A DNA stretch of 64,000 bases from Paramyrothecium sp. XJ0827. Lineage: Eukaryota > Ascomycota > Sordariomycetes > Hypocreales > Stachybotryaceae. The DNA lies in contig JAJFPB010000008.1 in NCBI GenBank assembly GCA_020881915.1, positions 2,294,001-2,358,000 of the forward strand. The letters are read 5' to 3'. Under the pieces are notes generated by a model that was given only the letters and a program-made list of their open reading frames with translations, did no database searches and was not told where the DNA came from. The stretch's first letter is position 1, and every line of letters starts with the position of its first letter. Positions 22,415 to 33,598 of this stretch are shown one piece after another. Made by a program: the position numbers and the translations under genes.

Positions 22415-23044
22415 GTCCTGGGATTGAGAACCTTCCGCTCCGTCACGGAGCATCTAACCGCATGATTTCTTTATTCTATTGTACGTGAGCAGGGACTACA
22501 GTTTGGAGTCGGACTATGCTAGAATTGAATTCATTTTGTTTTATGCTCATACACCACGACTCAAACCCACTTAGTTCTCGTCTTTGTAATTCCTAGTATA
22601 ATCGGGTGGTAAAGTACGAATGGGACGATTTCCAGTCACGTCAAAATCCTGGCAGAGGTTATCCTCAGACGTCTCACACCTCATTGTCTATTGGAGTCAC
22701 CTTCAATCGCACATGGTCGGATAGATCCAGGATCTATGGTTGTTGCTCTGGTAATAGTTGAGAGACACGACGGACCACTGTTCGAGAAGCGGTTTATGCA
22801 CGACTTTGCATATCAAAGCTCCTAGAACTTTCTGGTTGTAAACACAAGGCCCTCACTTGTCGTTGGTGGTGACACAGCAGTGGGTTAACAAGACGAGACC
22901 TAATTGGAGTGTTGAAGAGAATTAATTTGGGAGAGTTTCACGCAAGAAAACTTTAGATGATGAAGTTTCGAGTTGAATAATTTAAATGCGATCTAAATCA
23001 TTCCCTTGTTTATGAATGTGACAAATTGAGTGATGGAATAGATA
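22415..23044. other. convergent intergenic spacer
   Basis: 630 bp between the P450 and the minus-strand NTF2-like gene. No gene or motif was recognised. Confidence 0.5.
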
Positions 23045-23449
23045 TCACACCGCATCACTAGCTGCCCACGCATGGAATACCTTTGCGATAATCAACCATT
23101 TTCCATCCTGTTTCAAGAGTGTATGGTTGTCTGTGTAATCAGCCCCCGCAGCGTCTTGTTCCAGGTCGACCTTGACAACTGCAGTTGTTGGCGTAATCGA
23201 GATAACATCGCTGTGGCCGATAATATTGGGGGCAGCTCCGTGTATTTCCATGAATGACCATAAGTTGCTGATAGATCCGCCAAGCAGCGCACCATCAGGG
23301 CTGAAGCCGTACATCGTGGCGTCCTTGTGGAAGGATTTTGCGACCTGATTCGAGTCGCCGACCTTGAGTCCTGCGATGTAGTTGTCGACTACCTCGATGA
23401 CTGCTAGGTAGTCGGCGGTAGCAACGGCTTTAGCATTCATTGAAGCCAT
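23045..23449 (-). CDS. NTF2-like / putative lumazine-binding family protein
   Basis: A single-exon gene of 134 residues (ATG at 23449, MASMNAKAVATADYL). The pattern matches the SnoaL/Lumazine_bd_2 type of NTF2-like fold: helix IEVVDNYIAGLKVGD, FHKDATMYGFSPDG, then strands ending in LLKQDGKWLIIAKVFHAW. Such small cone-shaped proteins serve as hydrolases, isomerases or cyclases in some fungal pathways and have unknown roles in many others. It is divergent from the Gfo/Idh/MocA gene with a 548-bp shared promoter. Whether it belongs to the cluster on its left cannot be told from sequence. Confidence 0.85.
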   Translation of the reverse strand: MASMNAKAVATADYLAVIEVVDNYIAGLKVGDSNQVAKSFHKDATMYGFSPDGALLGGSISNLWSFMEIHGAAPNIIGHSDVISITPTTAVVKVDLEQDAAGADYTDNHTLLKQDGKWLIIAKVFHAWAASDAV

Positions 23450-23997
23450 AGCTGTGGTTCTCTTGTCATCAATAGTCAATAATAATGCTCTCAAAGTTGA
23501 CTTCGTAGTCCCGTACTTGATTTAACTTTTATTCTTTGTGGCGACCGCCAAGCTTGCGTTAGTATCTTTGCACGTCTTTGGGCAAGCCTACGCGTTATAT
23601 ATCGTGTGCCCGCTTCCGGGGCCATTGCTTCGATATTTACTCCAAATGTGCACCACATTGACTTGCGATCGACCAGTTTAGAACCGCCAAGGTAGCCCTC
23701 TGGATTACAGGATTGGCAACAACGGCTAGCAATCCACATTTTAGGGCTGGCGAAAGAATGTTGCGCTATGGAATGTGGTTGGGGTAGTATTGGGACATGT
23801 TTGGGGTATATTTGGGGCATGTTTTGGTGAAGGTAAATCAACGTCATCCAGTGATCCGTAGCAGATCGCTGTCCGCCGTCGTTAATAAATAAAGGCAGAC
23901 TTACTTGTATGCGAGCATTCCCCTCTTCTTCACTTTTCTCTTCCACAAGCCAAACCACAATTGTCTTTAACAGCTCTCCCCTCTTGAAACTTCTACC
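23450..23997. promoter_or_regulatory. bidirectional promoter with repeated G-runs
   Basis: No gene is seen. Four G-runs (4, 3, 4 and 4 G) lie at 23781-23817 on the + strand with 7- or 8-nt spacers, and a CATGTTT(T)GG motif is repeated there. Confidence 0.5.
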
Positions 23998-25137
23998 ATG
24001 GCATTCAACCACAACAAACAATCTATCCGAGTCGGGATCATCGGCCTCTCAAGCAGTGGCGGATGGGCAGCAGCAGCACACTTGCCCTACCTGCAGAGCA
24101 CGGCCAAGTACACCCTTACGGCAATATGCAATTCTTCAATCCAGAATGGCAACGAGGCGATTCAAAAATACAATCTCCCAACTGCCCGGACTTTTGACTC
24201 GGTCCAAGCCATGTGCGCATCAGACACTGTTGACCTTGTCGTTTGTGCGGTAGCAGTATTCTCGCATTACAAGCTCATCAAGCCCGCTATAGAAGCTGGC
24301 AAGGATGTTTATGTTGAATGGCCCCTTGGCGTCTCAACGGAGGAAGCTGAAGAGTTGACAGCGCTGGCTGAAAAGAAGGGGGTGCGCACAATCGTTGGAT
24401 TGCAAGGCCGCGTGTCTCATATCCAAGCAACACTACGGTATCTCATCGACAGTGGCAAGATAGGTACACCGCTTGTGACACAGATCTTCGGATCCGCAAA
24501 TACCGCGGAGACGGGTACGCAGATCGTCAAGCGGTACGCTTATTTCAAGGATCGAAAGGCTGAAGGCGCAAAGGGGCAGGTCATGCTCACAATTTACGTT
24601 GGCCACATGTTTGATCCTTTAAGCCAGCTTTTTGGCGAGCCGATCAGCATCTCGGCGCAGCTCAAAACGACGTGGCCTCACGTCAACATTCTCGATGGAG
24701 ACAGGACAGTCGAGATTGATGTGCCAAAAACTGCGGACGACTTTGCAGGCCTTCAAGGGGTGATGAGCTCGGGCGCCAAGTTCGTCTATAGTCTCCGTGG
24801 CGGGGACGCATTTGCGGAAGGCGAAGGACTTGTGTGGGACATAATTGGCGACAAGGGCCAGATCCGCGTGACCGGAAGCTCGATTATGCTCAACCTTGGG
24901 TCGGAGGACTACAAAATCAGACTGAAGGATTATGCAACAGGGAAGACGGAGGTTGTGGAACCGCAAGGGAGTTTGGACTTGCCGCTGGCTGCACAAAATA
25001 TTGGGCGCTTATACGAGAATTTTGCGGATAACAAACCGTATCCGACTTTTGCGGACGCGGTTCAGAGACATAAGTTGATGGATGCTATCTTCGCTTCTGC
25101 AGAGAACGGTGGTAAAATCCAGGCATTGGATAAATAA
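23998..25137 (+). CDS. Gfo/Idh/MocA family oxidoreductase (Gal80-like)
   Basis: One exon, 379 residues. The N-terminus has a Rossmann loop in the form VGIIGLSSSGGWAAAAHLPYL, as in Gal80-type members, and the family hallmark EKP region appears as VYVEWPLGVSTEEAEEL. The C-terminal half is the alpha/beta domain of the Gfo/Idh/MocA family. The second half of the glycine loop is Ser/Gly-rich, as in Gal80-like proteins that bind NAD(P) without a known reaction. It could be a sugar or cyclitol dehydrogenase or a ligand-sensing regulator. The ATG lies in a good fungal context (CTACCATGG). Confidence 0.92.
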   Translation: MAFNHNKQSIRVGIIGLSSSGGWAAAAHLPYLQSTAKYTLTAICNSSIQNGNEAIQKYNLPTARTFDSVQAMCASDTVDLVVCAVAVFSHYKLIKPAIEAGKDVYVEWPLGVSTEEAEELTALAEKKGVRTIVGLQGRVSHIQATLRYLIDSGKIGTPLVTQIFGSANTAETGTQIVKRYAYFKDRKAEGAKGQVMLTIYVGHMFDPLSQLFGEPISISAQLKTTWPHVNILDGDRTVEIDVPKTADDFAGLQGVMSSGAKFVYSLRGGDAFAEGEGLVWDIIGDKGQIRVTGSSIMLNLGSEDYKIRLKDYATGKTEVVEPQGSLDLPLAAQNIGRLYENFADNKPYPTFADAVQRHKLMDAIFASAENGGKIQALDK

Positions 25138-25284
25138 GTGTACGGTGTTTCTTGGCAATTCAATCTATTAAACTTGCTGGTAGTGCCGCCACATCCTTCT
25201 GCGTCGCTGTGAGATCTCTTCACCAGGAAACCTGAATAAGGGTTTTTTTTTTCGGCATGTGGCGAGAACTTATTGAAGAACAAC

Positions 25285-27990
25285 TTATTCTTCTAGTTGC
25301 GCTTCCAACAAATCGGCCACAATAGAAAGTGTCCTGCCAATGACATCCACAACATAGAACACGTGTGAGCCACTAAAGGTATCAGCCCACAGTCTCACAA
25401 CGCTAGCAGCCATGCGACGAATGGACTTCGTGTCGTCTTCGCTCTGATCAAGCGTACTGGCAAGGTCCGTCTCTTTAATTAAGCTTGTTATCATTCCCAA
25501 TAGACTTCTTTCGTCCTCTCGCAATGACTGGATTCCTCCATGGGCAACAGCATCAGCTATGGTGTCAAGCCATCTGCTTAGAAGATAAGCACACTCAATG
25601 TTGCAGAGGCCATGCTGAACACTGCGCTTGAGGGCCAGTATTCGGGTGACGAACGGGATTCCAATGCGGACCGGTCTACTTATGGCATGAATACACTGTA
25701 GAATAGCTCTATCGAGGTGCGAGGAACGCGTTAGGAGTAAGTCGTGCTTGGATATGAACGCCCGTGCAATGGTATGCGGGTCGTTGGACATCAAGTCACG
25801 ATGGGGCCCCATGTCGGCATTCAATCGGATATAGCCCAGCCAGAGCAGAGCTGCGGCATCGGACCCGAGAGGACCTTTCGGAGACGACGGATCAAGAGAG
25901 GACTCCTGTGTTGCCTCCCATGAATGCTGCCAGGATTTGAATGCCGACTCGTATAACTTTAAGTTCTCCGAGGTCATGGAACTCGCCTTGCTGGTCAACG
26001 ACCGTAACACATGCCTTTCCAGAAAAATCTGCTGCACAAGACCGACAATCAAAACATAGTTGCCGAATGCTGAAAGGGGACCAATGTTGTGGACACTGCG
26101 CCCGTGTAAAAGTTCTTCCAGGGCTTCTCGGAACGACCGCTCATCGTGGCCGTACAGGCGTCTGAGCCGCCTGAACTGCGTCGCATTTGTTGCTTCCCAC
26201 TCGGATCCGCAATGCGGCAAGCAAAGATGCACGTCTTGATTCAGGATCATCGGCGGCACGTTGAAGGCAATACTTTGCATGTTGAACAAGACGTACGCCA
26301 CGAATAGTGTGCGTCGGCGTTCTTCACGTCGTATCCACTCCATCCACTCTGTTCCCTCGGGAATCTCGTCCTCCAACAATATGCCTCCTTCACGAACAAG
26401 TAGTGCCAACTGGCTAGCCAGTAATAAAGCTTCTTGAGACATGGGCTTGTCTGACCAGGATGCCAACGCAGTGATGATCGTGAGAGCCTGCATTGTCTGC
26501 AGTTTGTTCCGAGCATCGCAATGCGGGATTGGTTGTGTTGAAGGCGAGCTCTCTGTTTCTGAGAGCAGAGCTTCAAAGACCATGTTTTGCCTTGATTGGC
26601 TTGTACTATTTGAGAGCTGTGGTGTAGTTGGCCAACGACGAGTATCATATGCTCGGCGCTGCAAGGCGATGTTGTGCTGGATTATCGTCTTCGAGGCGTT
26701 GTACAAGGCGTAGCCTTTTACATCCTCAAAGCGGTAGAATGCTCCTGTAGCGGCTAGGGCGCAAACTAGCTCAGGTGCTAACGAGCTTACTACAGTTGTC
26801 GGGACATGAAGGAAGGGAAGGTGTTGATGGAATTCTTGGAAATAAGCCTCGACGAAGCGTGAGAGTGTGCGTCTAGATGGAACACAAAAGCTGGTGTCAA
26901 GTATAGATCCATGACTTTTAATGGTACTGCAAATCTGTCTGTACGCTTGCACTGAGATTTGCCAAGGTAAAACCGGCACGGAACTATGCTGCGCGTCCGA
27001 CTTGGTCCCTGATTGAAGGTCTTGTATCGGTAGCCTTTCGTTGTTCGGTATCTCGAAGTCGGGCTCCAGAGGCGGAAGTCGCTGAGATAATGGAAGATGG
27101 GTGACGGTTTGCTGTGTACCATGATCTGGCACGATATGCGCACCATGGCCTGGCGGAACAAAGGCTGGACTCATGCTAGAGTCAGGCTGCGGTATTTCCG
27201 TTCGCCACAGATCGGAAAGTGACTGCTCGGAGTCGAAAAAGGTGGCTGGCAAGAGATCCTGTGCACCGAGATCCCAATCCCACATTAAGTCTATACCACT
27301 CAGTGCTCCAGCAGCAGGAGTAGCATCATCATGGGAAGAACTTTCGTAGGCATAATGGTGCAGCGGAAATTCTGCAGCGCTTGTCAAGTCCGCCAGATGG
27401 CCTTGTCCTTCGCTGTAAAGGTATCTATCATCTGAAGTAGGTGTCATTTGGACCGCTGGTGGCAAAGGGAGCGCCGTTGGGATTTGTGAAGGATTTGAGA
27501 GAGCCGTTGTGATATCGTCATGGGGGATCAAGGGCCGGGGATCATCTGAGCTGTTGCATGCTTGGTTACCTCTCGCAGACCTGGATGGAGTCGAGGACGC
27601 AGCCTTCTCCAGTGGGAGCTGCTTATGAACTTCAGATGTTGGAGCCTGCCCAGTCAACGAGCTTTCTGTGCTGCTTTCCGAACATCCCTTTTCGGCATTG
27701 GCGTGCGAGATCCTTTTGTGCCGCACGAGAAGGTCCCTATGTCATCTTCAGCGATGTACTCTACAAATCGGGAGCCATGTCTTACTTCCGGGAAAAAGCC
27801 TGCCCACAATCACAGCTGAAAGGTTTCTCTTGCGTATCTTTCCTCATTAGTCAACCCGGTTTATTCATAGAAGGTAACATTATCAAGACATACGAATGCG
27901 TTCATGTCGTCTGAGGTGTTCCACGCGTTTGAATGTTGTATCACAAAAACGGCAACGTGAGACTGGTTTTCGAGGTCTTCCCGGAGGCAT
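25285..27990 (-). CDS. C2H2 zinc-finger transcription factor with fungal-specific domain
   Basis: Three exons on the minus strand (27990-27894, 27837-27786, 27736-25285) give 866 residues. The two short 5' exons encode a tandem pair of C2H2 fingers: CRFCDTTFKRVEHLRRHERIH and CDCGQAFSRKDLLVRHKRISH-type spacing, both with complete Cys and His ligands. A Ser/Pro/Gln-rich linker follows, then from about residue 260 a helical region with the pattern of the fungal-specific transcription factor domain (FVEAYFQEFHQHLPFLH, then RREERRRTLFVAY). Proteins of this build bind DNA in the nucleus and control metabolism or secondary metabolism. It is convergent with the Gfo/Idh/MocA gene. It may regulate the neighbouring cluster, but nothing in the sequence proves this. 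Confidence 0.9.
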
Positions 27991-29628
27991 GGTTTGTGGA
28001 GGGACAACCAAAGATCATGCACAACGAATCAATACCCCGGTGGACCTCTGCCAGTCCTAAGAAAGTTATGTGCTCGAATGATGTTAGTAAGATGATTGAT
28101 TCGTACCACGATGCGACTCGAACTCATTTCTACCCCAACCCAACAAATGCGATGATCTCCACCCTGCTGACATATTGCAAGGTTTTCCTTCTACGCCATG
28201 GTGCAAGCCAGGTTTTACCTAACCTACACCGCGGTAAAAAGGTGCGTGCTTCAAATCTTGGCTTCTGGTTTGCCTACTTCAGGCTTAGCTTAACTATAGC
28301 TTTGCCTCGCCTGTGAACCAGCCAGGTCCATAGCTTGGGACTGGACACTTTTGATTCAGCCTACCCTACACTGTAGTAACATTCGTAAGTAACTATCGAG
28401 GGCACTCAGAGAAAGCATCGGGCATATATCACACCCCAAGCAGAGCAACTGTTTGAGACCCCGTTCTCATATTGACGGCATGAGTCGGACATGGATGATT
28501 GCGAGCAAGTCCTTTTAGACTACTTCGCTTTGGGGGCAAAGTGGTGGACTGTTCCTCCATCACTCACGCAATATTCCGAGAACATAACAAGCAATGATGA
28601 GAGTTGTATGATCGCGCAAGGCTGTTAAACCATGTCAAGGCTTGTTCAATTTGCATGTTCGTCTGCGCATGCTCATGGGAGACTGAGAAACTGATGTAAA
28701 CGCCTGATGAGTCATAGTGAGGTTCCGGACAGGCCTCCACGTGATGGACCTAAGCCCTCAGGAAATGTGAGACCTGTGATGTCACTATCTGCAATAATTC
28801 TCATTGCTAAAGACTGCAGCCAACAGGGGGGCGTTAACAGACTTGTATTCCTCCTTTCGGTACAAAGGTGGCTCTCCGAGCTTCAAATTAGCTAGTGTTT
28901 CTCGTCAAGCTTGCTTCGATTTGCTGAAGATTGGCCCATTTGAACAACTTTCTTCGTTTCTATTATGCAATCAGGCTACGCAGGGCTGCCGAGGACGATT
29001 AGACGAAGATGGCAAGCAGACCGCTCCGATTTTGGGTGGTCTAACAAGAATGCCCACCTCTTTTCCCACGGCTTCGTCTATAAAGCCAAGATAGGTGAAA
29101 TCCATTAAAATTCCCTGCCTTGACCCATCATAGACGGTTCTGTTTGAATGATGAATGCTGAAATCGCCAGATACGTCACAAGCCGTGGTAGATCTTGGGC
29201 TAACAGCTCGTCCATTTCTAGCCTTTTTCTTGGCATTGATGTATAAGTGTGCAATAATGGGCCAAAGTGCATTGCAACATAGATGAAATCTTTGCCAGCT
29301 CATGTGTTTGCGACTCTATCCTATGTGTTAGTTGCCCATGGCGTCCCCCTTGTTCAGAGACACGAGAATATAGGGACCATTTCGCCGGCCGGCAACATCG
29401 TGGATTAGCCAGCACATATAAATCTGTGAGTCATGATTTTGTGAACTATATGCTGATCTACCGACACTATAGCTCCAAAAAGACATCGTGTATCTCCCTC
29501 CCTCTGTTTGGAAATGAGTATTCATAGAATTGGTTAAATATCTCTAATTCTATATCTTGCCTGGCTGCTACATTTCGCCGTGAGTTACTGCCATCAGATG
29601 TTGCTTGATAAAATAAATGGACCTGGTC
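27991..29628. other. gene-free region
   Basis: 1.64 kb. Short open frames are present but none has codon structure, introns or motifs that I recognise. Confidence 0.5.
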
Positions 29629-30986
29629 TCAACTAATACGGACAAACTTGACAGTGTCGGCTCTAACACAGCCTAGTCCGGACGCAGCGACTCTAACGCT
29701 TAGATTATCCCCCGCGGCTACGACGATGTTGTCAGCCAACAGCGCCCAACGAGAACTGCCAGAAGTTTGATCTACAACCGTATTGGCAACGGTGACGGAG
29801 TTCCTTGTAAGCGTGTAGCGGGCCGCTGGGTCTGAATTCTCGTAGACGATTATCCAAGCCCAGAGTTGAAAGGTACCAGTCACAGGAACTCCCGTAAGAC
29901 CCCACGATGCTGTCGCTGCAGACGCGTGACACGAGTATCTTGTAGCAAGATTCAACGTGTAGCCAAACAACGTAGAGTCAGCCCACGGCCCCGTTTCTGT
30001 GTAGCCCCTGTTCGAGGGACAGGCGGCGCCTGGCAATGTATCTGCAAAACACAATGAGCCCGCCGTGAGGTACTATGTTTCATCAGCGAGTTGTACAAAA
30101 ACGGGCATAATGTTGCGATTTATTACTCACGTAGTCTTTCTGATAGTAGCGGACGTAACTGGTCTCTACTGTGGAGGGTAGGTAGGAGTCGACAGGTGTT
30201 GTAGCATAAGCTATAGTTGTAAGCCAGATATTCATGTAGTTGTGCGTCCAAAGCGATGGCGTAAAGGTCAGATTTGCCGTCCTAGCACCGTTGATATAGA
30301 AGGCTACCCAATTTTCCGTCCACAGGGCACCAAATACTTGCCACTGGGGGAACTGGTACGCCGTCGACAAGGTCCCGGATACTTTGCCCCCGCTCCTCGA
30401 CCCGTCAGCTTTCCAGAAGTTGAGGTTGGACGTGAGGGTCGTGTTAGTGATAGAATCTCTCTCAAACACATCGATCTCGCTGTGGGTGTGTTCCGCCGTG
30501 CTGAATGTTGAAGAGCCGCTACAACTAGTGGTCAGGGATTCCCATCGCTGCATGGGAAGGAAGATGCTTACTTGCCAGCCATAAGCCAGAATGCGCTATG
30601 CCAACCGCCTCCGGCATTACCCTTCATCCTCGCTTCGTAATACCCGTAATGAAACCTTGGCTTGGAGATGACGCCCCCGCCAGTGCTATGCAATCCATTT
30701 AGTTCAGGTTCGTGTAAGTAGATGACTAGACTCACTAGCTGAAGCTACCAACTTGCTGCTTCTTCAACGAGATGACCAGATTTCCATTCGCTTGTCCGAC
30801 GTTGGCGGCTAACTGAGCACTCAGGGCCTTCCTATCTGTTCTGTAGTTCCAGATGGTGGTGTCGACAGAGGATGAGGTGAAGAGTTGCTCCCAATTCTGC
30901 GTATAGAGGTCACATGGAGTTCCACAAAGCGCAGCGTGCACCCCTGGCTTGAGGAGCACAACGGACAACAAGAACGCAAGCTTCAT
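29629..30986 (-). CDS. secreted GH16 glycoside hydrolase with golvesin-like C-terminal domain
   Basis: Four exons (30986-30736, 30685-30572, 30518-30131, 30072-29629) give 398 residues. A signal peptide (MKLAFLLSVVLLKPGVHA) is followed by a GH16 jelly roll with the catalytic motif HSEIDVFE (nucleophile Glu136, Asp138, acid/base Glu141). Upstream is the family stretch HYGYYEARMKGNAGGGWHSA, ending AFWLMAG at the second intron. From about residue 262 a second domain reads ETGPWADSTLFGY, then RYTLTRNSVTV and RADTVKFVRIS, the pattern of the golvesin C-terminal/Xly carbohydrate-binding-like domain common in bacterial secreted enzymes. GH16 enzymes cleave beta-1,3/1,4-glucans, agars or carrageenans. 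The extra domain may bind polysaccharide or peptidoglycan. The target polymer cannot be told. Confidence 0.88.
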
Positions 30987-31510
30987 TTTTACTGGTTTTT
31001 TTTGGTATGCTCTAATTTCTCCGTTTCGTTGTATTCTATGGCCCCTGATTATATCCCCTCACTGCAAGCAATAATGCCTCAGGCTACAGTACCTTGAGAT
31101 ATCTTGAGTTGCCTAATGTGACTGTGTGGCTGAATACCCCGCGTTCCTCGCATCCTAGGATTTTGTCGATCCTGGAAAGCCAAGTGACATATTGAGGGCT
31201 ACCTCTTGAATGAATAGAATGCGCTTGAGGGTCATGCTAATTCCTGGTTCTTCATGCGAGTTCGGTTCGCCCCAAATGCATTGCTTCTTCTCGTTGCTTC
31301 TTGAGGGGATACGAGTCAAGTGCTCCGGGCTGCGGCGGCATCGACATGGTTTCCGAACATGGGTGTACGCGACTCAAAATAATGATTATGCATTCTTGTC
31401 CTTATAAACTCTCTTGCGCCTCCCAGGTTTTTGTCTGCGTAGTTTGTGTCTATGATTATGATTGCCCTAGTGATACAACTTGGTGAGATGCCTCAGATAC
31501 ATCTCTATAT
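30987..31510. other. intergenic region
   Basis: 524 bp that serve as promoter of the GH16 gene and as 3' flank of the channel gene's neighbour. No gene was seen. Confidence 0.5.
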
Positions 31511-33598
31511 TTACAGTCGTCTGAGTCTTGGTGCAGGGCCCTCCGACCCTTCTATCCCAAACGCCGACGATGCCACTGTCTCCGGCTCGTTCATGCCAAC
31601 GTCGACATCACTTGACAAATCTAGAGCAGCTACCTCCTCACGCACACCTGGTGGCGCATCGGAATTGAAGATGATCTGCAAATCGTTGTGAGGCGACAAT
31701 CCTCCCACGTTCCACCGTGTGTGCCTCCCTTCCCCGGATGCGAACATCGTCCACGTCCGCCGACGCTCGTATAGTCCGATGAACAACAAGACGGGATAGT
31801 TGAGAACGCGTACAAGCGCAACGTGCACCTCGTGAAACGTCTTGTCGGAGACGGCCGTCTTCAGAGGCAGCATAAAAAGAAGCGCCAGGATGTTAAATGG
31901 TGGCGGGTACGCAAATATTGCGTCACTCTTGACACCTGCAAAGGTTAGGACTGCTCTGCGGAAGTGCACCTCGGCGGTCTCGTGGGCAATGATCTTGGAG
32001 AATGTGTTGGTAAGCATGGCCACCAAGACTGTTAAGAACAGTGTATTGCCGAGAAATGCAAAAGCGATCATCAAAGTCGGGCCCAACACAACGTGGAAGT
32101 GGACAGACTCCTCAATACCCGTACCATCGAGACCAAACCAGATCCAGAGCAGCCACTTCCCAATTGTTGCCCATGAGGGCGCGTTATCAGTACCATCGGT
32201 GGTGATCATCCACTGCAGGGCGACGATGAAGCCGGCGAAGCACCACAGGGCCACAAATGTGAGCATCATGAAATCTTTCATCATGGCATGGAGCGAGATG
32301 AAGAGAATGCTGTCGGGCATGAAGTTGAAGGCGACACGGGTGAGGAGGATGGGGGCTGCAGCGCAGAGGATGTTGAGGCCCAGACCGTCGTGCATCTTGC
32401 CGACGGCCATGTCGAAGATGCGGGCGATGAGGTACACAAAGAAGATGCATGTAAAAGTGATATCGAGGAACGACCAGAGACTGTGGGCGTGGAGGTCCCA
32501 ACCGTGTTCGACGATGTCGGCAAACTCCTCCACAACCCACCCAGCGGTATAGATAACAAAAATAGTCTCGTAAATGGCGAGGTTGTCGCTGTTTCTATGC
32601 AACAGGGTCAGGACGTAGAGAGCTAAGAGGACCAAGAACCCGGCGATGCCAATGAAATTCCGTAGCCGCGGGACAATGAGTCGTTCGTGGTTCAGGAGTG
32701 GCGCCTTGGTCGGATCGTACAGAGAAACAGGCTGCCGAATGTAGTGATCTGGAAGGATGTCAACCATCGACACGGGAGTGTACACGATACGACCGTGATA
32801 CACGGCCTCAACGACACGCTGGCATCCGGTCGAGCTTATGAAGGCCTTTGCCTCGGACAGAATTGCCAGCTCCAGCGCAGTGAGCTTCCTCTCGTCGCCG
32901 GAGCGAGGGCGGAACCAACCACCCAGAAACTGACGCTGTGGTCGCTCGACGTGCACAGGCGCACCTTGGAAGGGGTCAAACCCTTCGACGAGGATGCTTG
33001 ACAGAACGGGGAGGCCCGACATGCCGGGATTGTCCTCGTGGAATTTGCGCAGGACGCGGGCCGCGACCAGCTCACAGAGAGTTGCTCGAGCGACATTGAC
33101 GCTCTTGTGGACCATGGTCGCCCTCTCGCGGAGAAATTGAACTCTGTTCGCCATCAGGCAGTACACTGGGTCTGTGAGTGTGAGATCACGGAGGGCATGC
33201 AACTGTACTTACCCATAGAGATGTCATCAGGGTTGTAGAGCCTCTGTGCAAGAGGCCGGACGACCATGGTGGTCATCCGTGGACTCATCAACTGCTCGAT
33301 TGTGTATGGATCATCTGTTCGGGTCCGTTACGCCTCGTGTGAGCCAAGTTCAACCAGGGACAGCATGATGATCCTTACCTATGCTCGCGAGAATGAAGAG
33401 TCTCACGCTGGGCGGCGTTAGCCTGCTGTTTCTAGGCTTGCAACGATATCGAGTATCAACTCACCGATGAATATTGTCGAAAACTGCAAGTTTTCTTGGC
33501 GGAGAATGAGACTCATGACTGGGGAGGTCCTCGAGCCAAAGGCCTGTCTCTTGGTCATCGACGACAAAGTGGTCGGCCTCCTCGTCTTCCAGCACCAT
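31511..33598 (-). CDS. TRP-type cation channel (YVC1-like)
   Basis: Four exons (33598-33465, 33407-33379, 33314-33213, 33165-31511) give 639 residues; yeast Yvc1 has 675. An N-terminal cytosolic part ends near residue 265. Six to seven hydrophobic helices follow, for example FIGIAGFLVLLALYVLTLL and LWSFLDITFTCIFFVYLIA. The pore region reads WLLWIWFGLDGTG and is followed by a last helix with FLGNTLFLTVLVAMLTNTF, typical of fungal vacuolar TRP channels. These channels release Ca2+ from the vacuole on osmotic or oxidative stress. The C-terminal tail is acidic (DLSSDVDVGMNEPE), as in the Ca2+-sensitive tail of Yvc1. The second exon is only 29 nt. Confidence 0.88.

Noticed and set aside
22410..22560. 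Extra 3' exon of the P450
   Set aside because: A donor exists at the stop codon and a downstream acceptor would give a short extra tail, but the P450 is already of full length and the tail has no family similarity.
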